In this document: positions 1-11,539 of the stretch, in pieces
Layout: the number at the start of each line of letters is the position of its first letter
How positions within the stretch are numbered: position 1 is the first letter of the stretch
Notes under the pieces: model-generated
What the model was told of the DNA's origin: nothing
The model's input: only the letters and a program-made list of their open reading frames with translations
Databases searched by the model: none
Made by a program: the position numbers and the translations under genes
Source: Piromyces finnis
Lineage: Eukaryota > Neocallimastigomycota > Neocallimastigomycetes > Neocallimastigales > Neocallimastigaceae
Assembly (NCBI GenBank): GCA_002104945.1
Contig: MCFH01000019.1
Span: 652,501 to 716,500, forward strand
Direction of reading: 5' to 3'
Length of the DNA stretch: 64,000 bases

Positions 1-15
1 CATAAAGAAGAATAC

Positions 16-2202
16 ATGGAACTAGACCAAACTCAAAAGATAGGAAATGAGTTAGAACAGGTCTACAATAACTCTTCTAGTTCAGAAGGAACATCTAGTT
101 CAGTCGAACAATATATCAATAATTTAGCCGATGATGTCCCAGATAACTGGACTATAAAGTCTCAGCAACTAAATCCCTATGGAGGAACTAGTCAAATTAA
201 AACATACAATTCAAATAATTCGGGAGCCATCGTTCTGGAATCTACAAATAAAATGTATCAAGAAATGGAAACCCGAAGATTAAACGATAAAGAAGAATTA
301 CAAGCAACCATGAAAAACTTCATGGATCAGATGACGGCGCAATTTGCCAATATGACGGCTACCCTATCCGCATCACTCCAAGCAGGAATAACGGAAAATA
401 AGAACCAAATTGAAGTCATACGTCTGCAAATGGCAAACAAGGCCGAGAATATAGAGGTACAACAACTAGCCAATGTAATAGATAAAAATACGGTTAAACC
501 CATGGACTTATCAGCGGCTGTAGGTGAGATGAAAGAAGAAATGCATAACAACAAACTTCTTACTGCTAAATCATCCGACCTCATTCCCATCGAACATGAA
601 ATCAATGAGCAAGGAAAGATAGTAGATATGTCTGCTCGTGAGATTTCTGCTTTACAAAATCGATTAACTACCCTTCAGAAAGAAGTAAAAGAATTAACCA
701 AAAAATCAAAAGAGGATAATATATATTCTCATAATATCACTAAAAATATTAATAACCAAATAGCTGAAAAGCTACAAGCTGTCCGAACAGATACAAAAAG
801 GACAATTCAAGACTTGCATTACAAACTAATAAGCCTCTACAATATACAAGAAAAGGACAAAGAAGACTTCAGAAATGACTTTGCTAAACTTCAAAAAACC
901 TTAGAAGATAACATAATTCTTCAAACCCAGTTACAAGAAAGGATTAAATCCTTAGAAAATGAAATTATGGAAAATCCTACTAACACTATTAAAGTTGAAA
1001 ACAACATAGCAGGGTTACATCAATTATATGAGAACATACTCATGAGATATGAGGAAATCTCTACCTTAATTAAGGATAAGGAACTCACTCACTGTATGAG
1101 TGAAATCGCTAAAATTAAAACTAAACTTAATACAATTAACCACTTAAAGATAGATAATTTACAAGAAGAATATAAAAGATTATTCCATGATAACGAAAAA
1201 ACCCATTGTTTATTTGAGATCGATCACGATTTCGACTCTATGAAAATTATTCTACATCCAAAAAATGAAAAATGCGAGAAAATAATCAATACATTAATCA
1301 ATGAAAGATACTTAATTAAAGCCGGATTTGAATTTCCTGACCAGAAGATCTCCCTAAGTAATATTTCTCAATTTAGACCAAGTAATTCTTTTATAGGACA
1401 ATCTACTTTTGTTGTTTTCCGCTTCACGATTATCTAGAGAATTAATCAGAAAATCAATGAAGGAAATAATAAGCTATACAAAAAACTATCTTCACTAGAA
1501 AGTAATCAAGATGTTTTCGGTGCTGAAATGGAACAAGGTAATGCTAAACATCAAGCTTTCGAAAAGGAAGTACTGGAACTCCAAACAAAGATGGAAAAAT
1601 TAATAGAACAACAAAATTACCTCATGAGAGATAACCAGTTCTTTAAAAACAGAACACCTTCAACCACATATCAATCAAGTATATCAAATAAAATACTTAA
1701 CAACTTATCTACCGAATCTAATCAGTTCAACGCATGTTTTAGTAACGAAGAGGAGAAACACGACTACTTCGATTCAAGATTCAAAAGAAATAAATTCAAA
1801 AATGAATCGGAAGAAGACTTTAGGGAAAGGTTCTCAAATTTAACGGAAAAAACCAAACCCGATCTCAGAAATGGATCCCGTAATGAACAGTATTACTACT
1901 ATAAGAACCATCCTAGAATCTTTAATTCTAAACTACAAGCTACTGTTCCCTTTCATCCTACAGAATTCGAAGACTTACCCACCTCGAATTCAACAGCGGC
2001 TTCAGGGTTCAGGTCTTTATTTAAAACCAGACCACCGTTGTACACCACCAAGGATAAAGGTTATGAATTCCTTGCAGATCTCAAAGCTTATCTTCAGACC
2101 TACACCCCACAAGTCAACGAAGCACAAATCAGGGACGCAATTCTTGAAAAGGGGGCAGAAAGGTCAAGCAATGGTACTACAACATATTCCTCAAAAAATT
2201 AG
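16..2202 (+). pseudogene. Coiled-coil and Gag N-terminal region, with an in-frame stop
   Basis: One frame is open from 16 to 2202 except for a TAG at 1435-1437. The first 473 residues are rich in K, E, Q, N and L with heptad-like spacing and look like a long coiled coil. After the stop the same frame continues with more coiled coil. A capsid-like stretch follows from about 2050 (motif DLKAYLQTY, then QIRDAILEK). A coiled-coil preface of this size is unusual before Gag. The TAG may be a nonsense mutation, or less likely a readthrough site. No known protein is recognised in the coiled-coil part, so its function is unassigned. Confidence 0.55.
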
Positions 2203-2933
2203 ATTATAAATCAATCGATTGGAACGAAACTACGACCTGGAAAAAACTAAATATGTTTACCTACCAATTTGAACGAGAATTTTGCGAACTTTCCATAGAA
2301 GAACAGGAAGAAAAATGGAAAAACTTAAAACTAACAAACTCTATATATGAGGAAAACTTTGAAAAATTTATGGAACAAATTGAAAAAATAGGAGGAAATC
2401 TGAATAAAACATATTTTTCTAGATTTATTAAACTATCCAAAAATTTACCAAACGGTATAAACGAAAGATGCTTGGAAAAACTCCCACAATTACCCATTTA
2501 CAATCCAAAGGATGATTTTGACGAACAAAACAACTTCAACCAAAATATATATGAAAAATACATAAATATACTATTTAAATATATTGCCGAAGTTGAAAGG
2601 AAAAGAAATTTCAAAGAAGATATTAAAATCTTTATCAGTAATAACCGCATAAATCAACCCATAAGAACATTAAACCAGAATAAAAACACAAATCACCTCA
2701 GAGTGAAGAGTGAGAAACCTAAACCTCAAATAATAAGAAAATTCGAACCCAAAGCTCCAAATAAACATGTTAATCAGAATCATATAACCGAAGAAAATAT
2801 AATCGATGAAAACATTAAGGATAAAACACAATTTACATCAGGGGAAATCCACAATACTATTGAAAAGATTAAAGGATCCAAATATCTAAACAATCCACGT
2901 TCGGAGGAAGGATGCACTACAATAAAGCGTTAA
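2157..2933 (+). pseudogene. Gag capsid continuation, shifted -1
   Basis: The capsid reading frame moves by -1 near a G run at 2152-2156 and stays open to 2933. The new frame begins with KQWYYNIFLKK, a W-Y-x-x-L type motif typical of the retrotransposon Gag capsid fold, followed by WKKLNMFTYQFEREF. The first Met of the frame is at 2253, but the capsid homology starts before it, so 2253 is not a real start. The C-terminal part is basic and low in complexity (2650-2880), as in nucleocapsid regions, but no CCHC zinc knuckle is visible. Confidence 0.6.
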
Positions 2934-3262
2934 TTCTAGATAGCAAATTAAAAGCCAAGTACGGGATAGTCATTCTGGATTCTGGATCGTCAGGAAACTG
3001 TATAGGTTCAAACCTTTTAAGTTCCTTAAATATAAAAAAATATCCGAATAATACAATTCATACACTACAATCAGGTGAAACAATTACACAAGTAAAAGAA
3101 AGCTGCTACTTAACCATAGGAATAGAACTAAAGAAAGATTTATACTTTTTTACTAATGTGAAGTTAAATATAATCCCTACAGACGGACCTACTTACCATA
3201 AGAAAAGAAATTTCTATTATGATAAAATTATCCTTAACGATGATCTCCTCTATTCAAAATGA
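2912..3262 (+). CDS. Retroelement aspartic protease fragment
   Basis: A 116-residue frame overlaps the end of the Gag frame in -1. It contains VILDSGSSGNCI near residues 20-31, the catalytic D-S-G signature of retropepsins, followed by beta-strand-like sequence and an ESCYLTIGIEL segment. It would cleave the Gag-Pol polyprotein as a homodimer. The frame stops at TGA 3260-3262, overlapping the ATG of the RT frame (ATGA). The ATG at 2912 may not be used if the frame is entered by shifting. Confidence 0.6.
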   Translation: MHYNKALILDSKLKAKYGIVILDSGSSGNCIGSNLLSSLNIKKYPNNTIHTLQSGETITQVKESCYLTIGIELKKDLYFFTNVKLNIIPTDGPTYHKKRNFYYDKIILNDDLLYSK

Positions 3263-4515
3263 AGAAGTTAAAAATCGACGCTAACTACTACCCATACTTC
3301 CTGAATAAGAGCGAAAACAGAACAGATGAAGCGAAATCTATATTATTAAAAAGAGAATACGTAGAAGATCCGGAATGGGACAAGAAATATCTAGATAAAA
3401 AACATAACATCATCTTGAATAATAAAGAAAAACATGATAATGATGCAGAAGTACATAATACCGAAACTATAGAACTTTCAAATGCTCAGAAAGGGAAAAT
3501 TGAGCAAGAACTTCTAAAACAAAAACAACAAAATCAAAGCTTTGTGATCTCTACAGATCATAAGAAAGGACTAGGTGAGTACTTAATTAAAAACATTGAA
3601 AACCTACCAGAAGAACTAAAGGGATACAAAGAAGTCTTTGAAACACCTCCGGAAGGAAAGTTTTTTAACAGGATAATAAGCAGACTTAACGCTTACCTTC
3701 CTTATAATAAAGAAAAGGTAAAAAGACTTCCAATGATGCCCCATATTAAGCTAGACCAGGAACAAGAAGAAGCCCTTGAGAAAGAATTCTTAGAACTAGA
3801 GAAAAATGGAAAAATTGAAAAGGTACGCGCTAGTGTCGCTTGTAACGTATTCAATGTCCCTAAAAAAGATGGAACATACCGAACAGTATTTAATTATGTG
3901 ATGGTTAATAATTGTCTTTATCACAACAATTATCCCATTCCCCGTATTATTGAATTAGTACACAGAGCTGCTAGATTCAAATATCATATCTTACTCGATT
4001 TACGAAACGCCTATAATCAAGTATACTTAGAACCTAGATATCGATTCTTAACAAGTTTCAGATTTAAAAATCAAACTTATCAGTGGAAGGTTTTACCATT
4101 TGAGTTATCCACGGCCCCCTCAATCTTTCAATCTATACTAAATTTACTTTTAAACAAATATTTAAATAAAGGTATTGACATTTATCTCGACGATATACAT
4201 ATATACGCGGACTCAAAAGAAGAATGCTTAAAACTTTGTGCATATACTCTAAAGAAATTCAAAGAACAAAATTTTTATTGTAAACTAGAAAAATGTATTT
4301 TCTTCCCAACTACCTTTGAATGTTTAGGATATAAGATAGGCTATAATAGTATTAAACCAATATCTACGAAATCATTAGACATCAAAAAATGTTATTTTCA
4401 AAAAGAATACCAACAACTTTTTGGTTTTCTTAACTACTTTAAGGATTATGTCAAGAATTTCACTGAGAAGACCAAAAATATTTCACTTAGACTCTCCAAC
4501 AGTACTACGAAATGA
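3259..4515 (+). CDS. Ty3-like reverse transcriptase, truncated
   Basis: The 418-residue frame holds the RT fingers and palm. FNVPKKDGTYRTVFNY is motif 1-2, LLDLRNAYNQVYLEP the first catalytic Asp region, and IYLDDIHIY the YxDD box (YLDD). A connection region containing CLGYKIGY follows. Start and end overlap neighbouring frames. The RNase H and integrase that should follow are missing, so it is about half of a normal gypsy Pol. Some core positions differ from the consensus (LPFELSTAPS instead of MPFGLxNAPA), consistent with a divergent or decaying lineage. Confidence 0.75.
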   Translation: MKKLKIDANYYPYFLNKSENRTDEAKSILLKREYVEDPEWDKKYLDKKHNIILNNKEKHDNDAEVHNTETIELSNAQKGKIEQELLKQKQQNQSFVISTDHKKGLGEYLIKNIENLPEELKGYKEVFETPPEGKFFNRIISRLNAYLPYNKEKVKRLPMMPHIKLDQEQEEALEKEFLELEKNGKIEKVRASVACNVFNVPKKDGTYRTVFNYVMVNNCLYHNNYPIPRIIELVHRAARFKYHILLDLRNAYNQVYLEPRYRFLTSFRFKNQTYQWKVLPFELSTAPSIFQSILNLLLNKYLNKGIDIYLDDIHIYADSKEECLKLCAYTLKKFKEQNFYCKLEKCIFFPTTFECLGYKIGYNSIKPISTKSLDIKKCYFQKEYQQLFGFLNYFKDYVKNFTEKTKNISLRLSNSTTK

Positions 4516-4591
4516 ACTCAGGAAATGGATTAATACTGATTGGGGAAGAATATGTTTAACCACTAAAATGATGATTACTCGGAAGGTATAA

Positions 4592-5572
4592 TTATTTGAG
4601 TAACTGTTATTTATTTTTATACTCTTATAATAAACTCGATAACGTTCGTGTTAGGTTTTAAAATATTTTTTATTATAAGAATGTTTTATTAATGTTAAAA
4701 GTGTATCAATTTATTTATGTTGTTTATTATAATTTCTTATAATAATAACTCTTGATTTTCAAATGAAACTCAAGAGGTCTTTTTATATAAAAACTTAAAG
4801 AATAAAAGAAAGTTCTAATCTTAATAAATTTCTTTTCTAGAAAAAGATTAGAAGAAAAAACTAGAAAAGTTTCGATTGATAATCTATTCTTATCAATCAT
4901 TATATTATTAGATAAAACCGAATGGATTCGGGAAAATTCTAATAATCGATTTTTTCAAAATACAATAATTTACATTACATTTAAAATACATTACGTATTA
5001 TAATAAAATTTAATAAAATTTAATAAAATATTAAAGGTTAAATAAAAAATATAATAAATTAATTTTAATAAGAAATATAGATTATTTATTATAAAATAAA
5101 TCTAATTTCTTATAGATTCTGTGTAAGAAATATAGATAAATTCTATATAATTTATCTATTTTCTTATTAATTAATATTTATTGTAATATTTATTATTTAA
5201 TACATTAATTAAATACATTGATTAAATACATTGTTTTATTACATTAATTTAGTTGTATCATTTTAACCAATCCATGTATAATGTATTAAATTAATTTAAA
5301 AGAATAATCTTGATTCTCTTTTTAAGAAATCAAGAGTTATTATTATATAAATTTATTGATAAATAAAGTATTATTATTAAAAAGGAATATTTTGTTTAAA
5401 GTGTGTTTTTATATTTATGTGTTAATATTAATATTTTTATTTATTAGTATTTTTATATAATAAACTCGAAATTAATATTTTAATTTTCTTTCTCAAATTA
5501 GTAATAGTTAATTATTTAATTATTATTAATTTGTAGAAGTTATTTATAATTCATAAGTAACTTCTTACATTC
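4592..5572. repeat. AT-rich stretch with a cluster of six hairpins
   Basis: No coding potential is seen. The segment contains imperfect inverted repeats at 4749-4776, 4813-4853, 4874-4898, 5069-5112, 5124-5166 and 5303-5343. The stems are 7 to about 18 bp. Two neighbouring hairpins (5069-5112 and 5124-5166) both begin with TAAGAAATATAGAT and end with TTCTTA, so they are related to each other. The first and last share CTCTTGA or CTTGAT stem sequence. Confidence 0.6.
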
Positions 5573-5990
5573 TGATAAATAATGAAATCAATAAATATAA
5601 AATTATTATTATACCTGATTTTTAAGTTAACCCTAAAAGTAACTTAAAATAAGTTATAGTTTATTTTATTTTAATATTATTTTAATAATATTTCAATAAT
5701 AATTAATTAAATAAATTATAATACATAATAGTATAGTATTAATATAGTAAATTGATATATAAATATTATATATTATATAAATATTTTAAATAAGAAAAGA
5801 ATTTTATAAATATATCATAGACTAGATAAATAGTTATTAATATTATAAATAAGATAGTTGAAATAATAATTAATAATAATAATAATAATAAAATAGGTAT
5901 ATATACATTAGGTATATATACATAAAAACAAATATATAATAAAAATAAATTAAATTAATAATAAATAAAGATTTAAGTATATATATATAA
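5573..5990 (+). repeat. LTR fragment, + orientation
   Basis: From 5573 the sequence begins TGATAAATAATGAAAT and for about 90 bp is nearly the reverse complement of the LTR end at 7831, with shared GTTAACCCTAAAAGTAACTT. Beyond about 5665 the match fades. The right limit is estimated from the start of the GC-rich leader-like block at about 6008. Confidence 0.55.
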
Positions 5991-6007
5991 AAAATATACA
6001 TACACCA

Positions 6008-7130
6008 AAAAAAAAATTATAAGTATAAAACTTTATAAATAAAAATACTTGAAAAATATACTAGAAACGTATAGATTCATATACAGAATTTCAGTGTACA
6101 AATAACTAGTTTCAGTTGGTTAGAAACTATAGCTGTTAATTGAAGTATTTGTAAAAGTAGGATGAGTGTGAATAGCATGCTTACTTGGGGGAAGGGATTG
6201 TTAGTGTGATAAAAAGCACGCAATACAGGACTCTCTAGTTGAATCTTTAACATACTCTGGCGAATAAGGAACTTTAGTCACCGAAGGCTAAAGGTTTATC
6301 GTGAAGGTAAAGCGACATAAAAATATATAGTTTTAATTTATTTTGAGGTCTAGTATATCACCTCTAGTTAGTAGCTTTTTCGGTTAATTAAATTGTTGTA
6401 AGGCATTATAAAGCAAAAAATAAATCCTGTAAATAAAGTTTTATATTTAATTATTTTTTTTAAGAAAAAGAAATACATAAATTGTAATTATAAAATATAA
6501 TCATCGGTCAAATAAAATTAAGAGTATTGTTATAAATTTTAAATAATAAAAGCAATCATATTGAGTTGTCTTTTTTAGTTAATTTTCAGCGAAAAATAAC
6601 TTTTGTTTATTTTTCGGTTAATTAATTACTGAGATAATTAAAGTGTTTTATAGTAAGTTAGTAAGAGTGCAGTTTTATCACATATCGTGGGGGAGTAAAG
6701 CGCTAACTAATAAGTAAATATTACACCACTTAATATTTATGACGGTTAGTTAGTGGAGGTCGAAAGGCACGGTGACGAAACTGTCGGGTACTCTGAAGGT
6801 ACTATAATAACATTATCAATATTATTTTCTGTTTTATAATAAAGAAATATAAATAAATATCCTACTCTAAATTAAATATTTTTTTTAACAATACTAATAA
6901 ATAAATAACTTAATATAAATAAAATATATTCTTAATATTTTCTCAAAAGTAAAATCTTCTTTATTACAATAAAACTAAAACAGATATCTACAAGTGTCTA
7001 CAAATAACAACCAATTATTTCTTCTTTTATATTAATAAACATTATATAATAATATATTTTATTAAAAAATATAATAAATAAAATACCTGTAAATAAAATT
7101 ATATTATTGTAAATAAAGATTATTGTAAAT
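6008..7130 (+). repeat. Leader-like repeat with GC-rich islands (inverted partner at 19.9-20.85 kb)
   Basis: Two islands of much higher GC content (6095-6330 and 6655-6800) stand out from AT-rich DNA. The block 6008-6606 is closely matched in reverse complement by about 20,205-20,850; 6930-7130 is matched more weakly by about 19,950-20,165. About 320 bp holding the second island (6607-6930) is absent from the partner. The islands have no open frame. Short motifs (GGGAT...AGTGTGATA, then CGAAAG...CGGGTAC) recur in the same order and with similar spacing in the leader of the gypsy element at 32.26-33.93 kb. I infer a retroelement 5' leader. Confidence 0.6.
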
Positions 7131-7241
7131 AAAAACATATTATTGTACTTATAACTAAATTGTTGAGAATAAATAAAAATTGAACTTTTAAATAAAATAT
7201 TAAAATAAAATTAAATAAATAATATAAAATAAAATATTATA

Positions 7242-7831
7242 AAGTGATTATTAAAATTACAAAAATATTAACTAAACTATATAATATTTCTTTATTAATG
7301 ATAATAATGATTAAAATAAGAATATTTACATGTATTTATATTTTCTTTTAAATTTAAACTATTTACATTAAAATAATAAAATTAATAACTATTTACAATA
7401 AAAGTAATAAAAGTAATTAGAAATAACAATAAAAGAAATAATTAAAAGTTAAAGAATATAAAAAGTTGATTATTTTACAATTAATTAAAGTAATAATTAT
7501 TTTTAATGTTTTAATAAAGGTGTTTAATTATATTATTTTATAACATGAATTATTATATTTGTTTACTTTTAAAGTGTAATTTACTAACGAAGTTATTGAA
7601 TATTTAATTTAACAATTAATTTAACAAAAGTTATATATTTTGATCTCGATTAATTAAAGTTTATTATTTTCTTTCAATAATCAAAATATATGCAGTGTTA
7701 AGGATTAATTTTATTTTAGGATTTTGGTAAAGTACTTAATTAAACTATAACTTGTTTTAAGTTACTTTTAGGGTTAACTTAAAAATCAGGTTTAATAATA
7801 ATTTTATATTTATTAATTTCATTATTTATCA
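7242..7831 (-). repeat. 3' LTR of the decayed gypsy element
   Basis: On the minus strand it begins TGATAAATAATG just after a purine-rich stretch that follows the integrase stop. The same sequence in the same orientation recurs at 22,975-23,593, and its inner part (7242-7573) in opposite orientation at 12,590-12,927. The outer end is uncertain and may lie below 7242. Confidence 0.7.
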
Positions 7832-7844
7832 GTTTCTCGGCCTT

Positions 7845-9057
7845 TTAAGAATTAACTTCGTCCCTTGAAGTTAAATTTTGTTCTGGTAGAACATAAGGAA
7901 AAATATTTTTAATATGTACATTTCTATCAAGTAGTTTTCCTGTATGTGGATCTTCAAGTACAACAGTATTAAATTTTTGTTTATTAACAACTTTATAAGG
8001 ACCATAAAAATAAGGATTTAATTTACTTCTTCCTATTAATCTTATCATAACATAATCACCCGGTTTATAAGTTTTCTTTAAAGCTCTGGATAAACCTATT
8101 CTATGTTCCCAATATTGATTAGCATGATTAGAATATTCAGTAGCTTGTTTTACCCAATTTTGATGCCTTAAAAATCTTCTAAAAATATATTCTTCTTCTG
8201 TTTCATTAGGATCTTTATAAATATCAGGAAACATTATTTCTAATGGTCATGTGTCTCTTCTACCATATAATAGTTCGAAACTATTAAACTTAGTTTTTGA
8301 ATTTTTGGTAGTTCTAAGTGCCCAAAGTGCAGATGGTAAATATTCATCCCATTTGGATTCATTTTCAATTAAGAGTCTTAAAGTTTTTCCAATTTCTCTA
8401 TTACGATTTTCAATCATACCATTTGATTCTGGATGATGAGGAGAAATAAAATGTACCCATGATCCATATAAATCAATCATCATTTAGTAATATCAGAAAT
8501 AAATGAACTTCCATTATAAGTAACAATAATTTCTGGGGGTCCATGTCTTGTTATTACTTCTATTAAAAATTTTATTACTTCTTCAGATTTAATATTTGAA
8601 ACAGGTTTTGCTTCAATCCATTTGGTGAAATAATCAACAAGAGTAATTATATAAGAATTTCCTTGCTTAGTAATTGGTAATGGACCTACTATATCAAGTC
8701 CAACTCTAGTAAATGGTTGTTCAACTGGAGTAATATTATCTTCAACATTTTTAGGTAAATGTTTAGGTTTGCAAAGTTGACATTTTCTACAGGACTTTAC
8801 CCACATTCTTACATCATTCCAAATACCTTGCCAATAGTAAGATTTAAAAATTCAGTTTGTGGTCTTTTCAGTACCTTCATGGCCAACAGAATGAGCACGA
8901 CTAATAATATCTTATTTATATACATCTTTATAAATAATTTTAAGATATAATTCATCTTTTTTGTAATAAAGAGTATTATCAACAACTTGATAATTCTTTG
9001 TAAAATATTTTTTATTCCTTCAGGTAGGTCTAAATCTCTTGGATTAAAATCAGACAA
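7845..9057 (-). pseudogene. Gypsy integrase, broken
   Basis: Four frames together cover an integrase. The H2C2 zinc-binding part is at about 9057-8760 (ends CRKCQLCKPK). The catalytic core covers 8806-8247 (GLDIVGPLPITK; SNGMIENRNRE) and the C-terminal domain 8234-7845 (GDYMVMIRLIGRSKLNP and FYGPYKV). The second catalytic Asp, expected in VTDNG, is Tyr here (VTYNG; codon 8516-8518), so the DDE triad is incomplete. Stops and shifts near 8809, 8480 and 8240 separate the parts. Confidence 0.85.
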
Positions 9058-10434
9058 AATTGCATAAGCACAATTTACTATTTCATCAGAATTTTTAGAA
9101 GGTAATCTTGAAAGGGCATCAGCAAAAACATTTTTCTTTCCTTTATCATATTTTAATTCATTTTTATATTTGTTAAATTCTTCGATCCATCTAGCATGTC
9201 TACCTTATGATGGGATATTCTTTTTATAAAATCCAAGTAATGGTTTATGATCGGTAATTAATATGGTAGGATTTTTATTACTTATAATATATTGACGAAA
9301 TTGTAAAATAGCATAATATATTGCTAATCCTTCAAGATCAGTAACAGAATAATTCTTTTCTGAAGTAGATAAAGTACGACTAATACAACAAATTGGATGT
9401 TCCAATTTGTCCCCCTCCACCTGTAAGAGTACAGCACCAATGCCATTAGTTGATGCATCGGTACGAATAATAAATTCTTTATTAAAATCAGGATAACTTA
9501 AAATAGGATCACTTAATAAACATTGTCGAATATCTTCAAAAGCATCATTACATTTTTGTGACCAAATATATTCTTGATCTTTCTTTAATAAATTAATAAG
9601 AGAATTTGCTCTAATAGAAAAATTTTGAATAAATTTGCGGTAGTAACTAGCTAAACCTAGGAATGATCTTAGTTCATTAACATTTCTTGGAGCATTCCAT
9701 AAAGCAATACTTTGAACTTTAGAAGGAACAGTTTTTAATCCGTTAGGTGTAAGTACATGTCCTAGTACTTCTACCTTTTCTTGAAAGAATTTACATTTTT
9801 GTAAATTAAGAGAAAGATTATATTTAGATAATATTTCAAAAACTTGTTGTAAATGATAAAGATGTTCTTCTGGTGATTTAAAATAAACAACAATATCATC
9901 GATATAAACAAAAAGACATTTACCAATTAATGGTAAGAGAATCCTATTCATTTCTCGCTGGAAAGTAGCTGGAGCATTAGTTAAACCAAATGGCATTACT
10001 TTAAAATTATAATTACCAAATTTTGTTGTAAAAGCAGTTTTCTCAATATCATTTGGGTTCATAGGAATTTGGTGGTAGCCGGAATATAAATCTAAAACAG
10101 AAAATATTTTTGCACCATTAACAGAAGAGATTAATTCATCAATAAAAGGAAGTGCATAAGAATCCTTAATAGTAATTTCATTAAGTCTTCTATAATCAAT
10201 ACACATTCTCCATTTACCATTTTTCTTTTGTACAAGTAAAACTGGAAATGACCATGGAGAGTGAGAAGGAGTAATTAAACCTTTATCAAGTAATGAAAGA
10301 ATTTCACTTTTTAAAATATCAACATGTTCCTTAGATAATTTATAAGGTTTTAATTTTATTGGTTTATAAGTAGTAGTAATTATAGAATGAGGTTCTAAAT
10401 CCGCAGTAGTTAATTGAGACATTGATGTAGCCAT
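9058..10434 (-). pseudogene. Gypsy reverse transcriptase and RNase H
   Basis: The main frame 10,434-9205 encodes the RT palm with VLDLYSGYHQIPM and the catalytic box VYIDDIVVYF (YIDD), then a connection (LGHVLTPNGLKTVPSK). RNase H follows with FIIRTDASTNGIG and ILITDHKPLLGF. A stop at 9205 interrupts the end of RNase H; the next frame continues with the conserved ADALSRLPS-like sequence near 9100-9140. Upstream, the link to the protease is shifted near 10,440-10,497. The domains are well preserved compared with the integrase and Gag of the same element. Confidence 0.88.
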
Positions 10435-10496
10435 ACAATTTTTATATTTATTTATTATATGTTCAAATTCTGATTTAATATTATCGGGTATTGAAT

Positions 10497-11466
10497 TTAA
10501 GATTCCTTTAATGTATCTTGAAATTCTTGGTTTTCTTCTTTTGAAATAATTATAGAATTTATTAAGGGAATATCATTAGTATCATTATCATTACTATTGA
10601 TAATATTTGTAATTTTCTTTAAACCTTTTTTAGTTTTCTGATAGATATAATCATCATCAGGGTCAATAAATAAACTATATTTCTTTTGAATACCTCTTCC
10701 AAAAATTATATCAAAGTATGGATTACTTTGTTCAATAATATAAAATTTTTCTAAAATAGTACAACAATTATTAATATTTATTTTTAAAGTAGTAAAAACA
10801 TTTATAGGAACAATAGTACCATTAGCAATAGTTATATTTTGCTCCTCATCACTTTTTTCAATATTTTTATTAGGTAATTTATTAAAACCATTTGTAGTTA
10901 TGATAATGACATTTGCGCCAGTATCGTAAAGATTTTTTAAATATTTTCCATCTATATCACCAATTATTAATGGAATATTAGAGTTATTAAAGTAGTACAT
11001 CACTTTTTCAACTTTGGGTTTAAAACCTTGTTTTAATTCTTTTCTAAGTGATGGACTAGCAGAAAGTAATTGGGAAAGACTTATTTTTGGATATAAATTA
11101 TTTGCTTCTTTAATTATACTAAATTTATCTTTGGTTTTTAACATTTGTATTTCTGTCATATTTCTTTTTGTGGTTACTTTGGGTTTGACAGAATTTTTCT
11201 TTACTTTTACATCACTTGTTTCATTATTATTTTTAAAAGTTTCTTCATTGGTAGAATCATTAGAGTTATTAATTTCAATAGGTTGGATATGTTCTTTTGT
11301 ATTAGTAACTTCTTCTAAAGGTATTTCATTTGTATTATTTTGTTCTTCTTCACTTTCTATTTCTATTTTTTCATCTTGATCTTCACTTTTATTATTCGGT
11401 GATATTTTATTTTTATCTAGTGTTTTAACATTTATTTTCTTCTTTTGAGCCGCATTAATAGAATAA
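10497..11466 (-). pseudogene. Gypsy Pol N-terminal linker and aspartic protease
   Basis: The frame is open from about 11,466 through an acidic, N/E/K-rich linker into a retropepsin with NLYDTGANVIIIT (D-T-G catalytic signature, about 10,910-10,945) and a C-terminal FDIIFGRGIQKKY segment resembling the ILGR motif of gypsy proteases. The first Met of the frame (11,159) lies inside the linker and is probably not a start. A frameshift near 11,465 separates it from the short frame that follows the gag frameshift site. Confidence 0.75.
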
Positions 11467-11539
11467 ATATTTTATTAGAGAATTAGAATTTATTTGTATT
11501 TCTTGTGTATTTTGTGAACTGTTTGCTATTTTAGTTTTT

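Larger units (their letters stand above)
1..4591 (+). mobile_element. Decayed Ty3-like retroelement, 5' end outside window
   Basis: Successive open frames encode a coiled-coil region, a Gag capsid-like region, an aspartic protease and a reverse transcriptase, the usual order of an LTR retroelement. No complete RNase H or integrase follows. After the RT stop, a different frame stays open from about 4487 to 4591 and reads on past it, so the polyprotein is shifted there and then ends. The left end lies outside the window and no LTR was recognised. The element is an old, probably non-autonomous copy. The RT resembles the Ty3/gypsy group but is divergent from the three gypsy elements further right. 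Confidence 0.75.

Noticed and set aside
4749-5343. Mitochondrial-type double-hairpin elements
   Set aside because: The flanks are nuclear retroelements and gut fungi are not known to keep a mitochondrial genome; the hairpins also lack a shared core.
5573-7831. A 2.26-kb DNA transposon with terminal inverted repeats
   Set aside because: The two ends are LTR starts of a gypsy family in opposite orientation; the right one continues into a gypsy pol on its far side, and no transposase is present.
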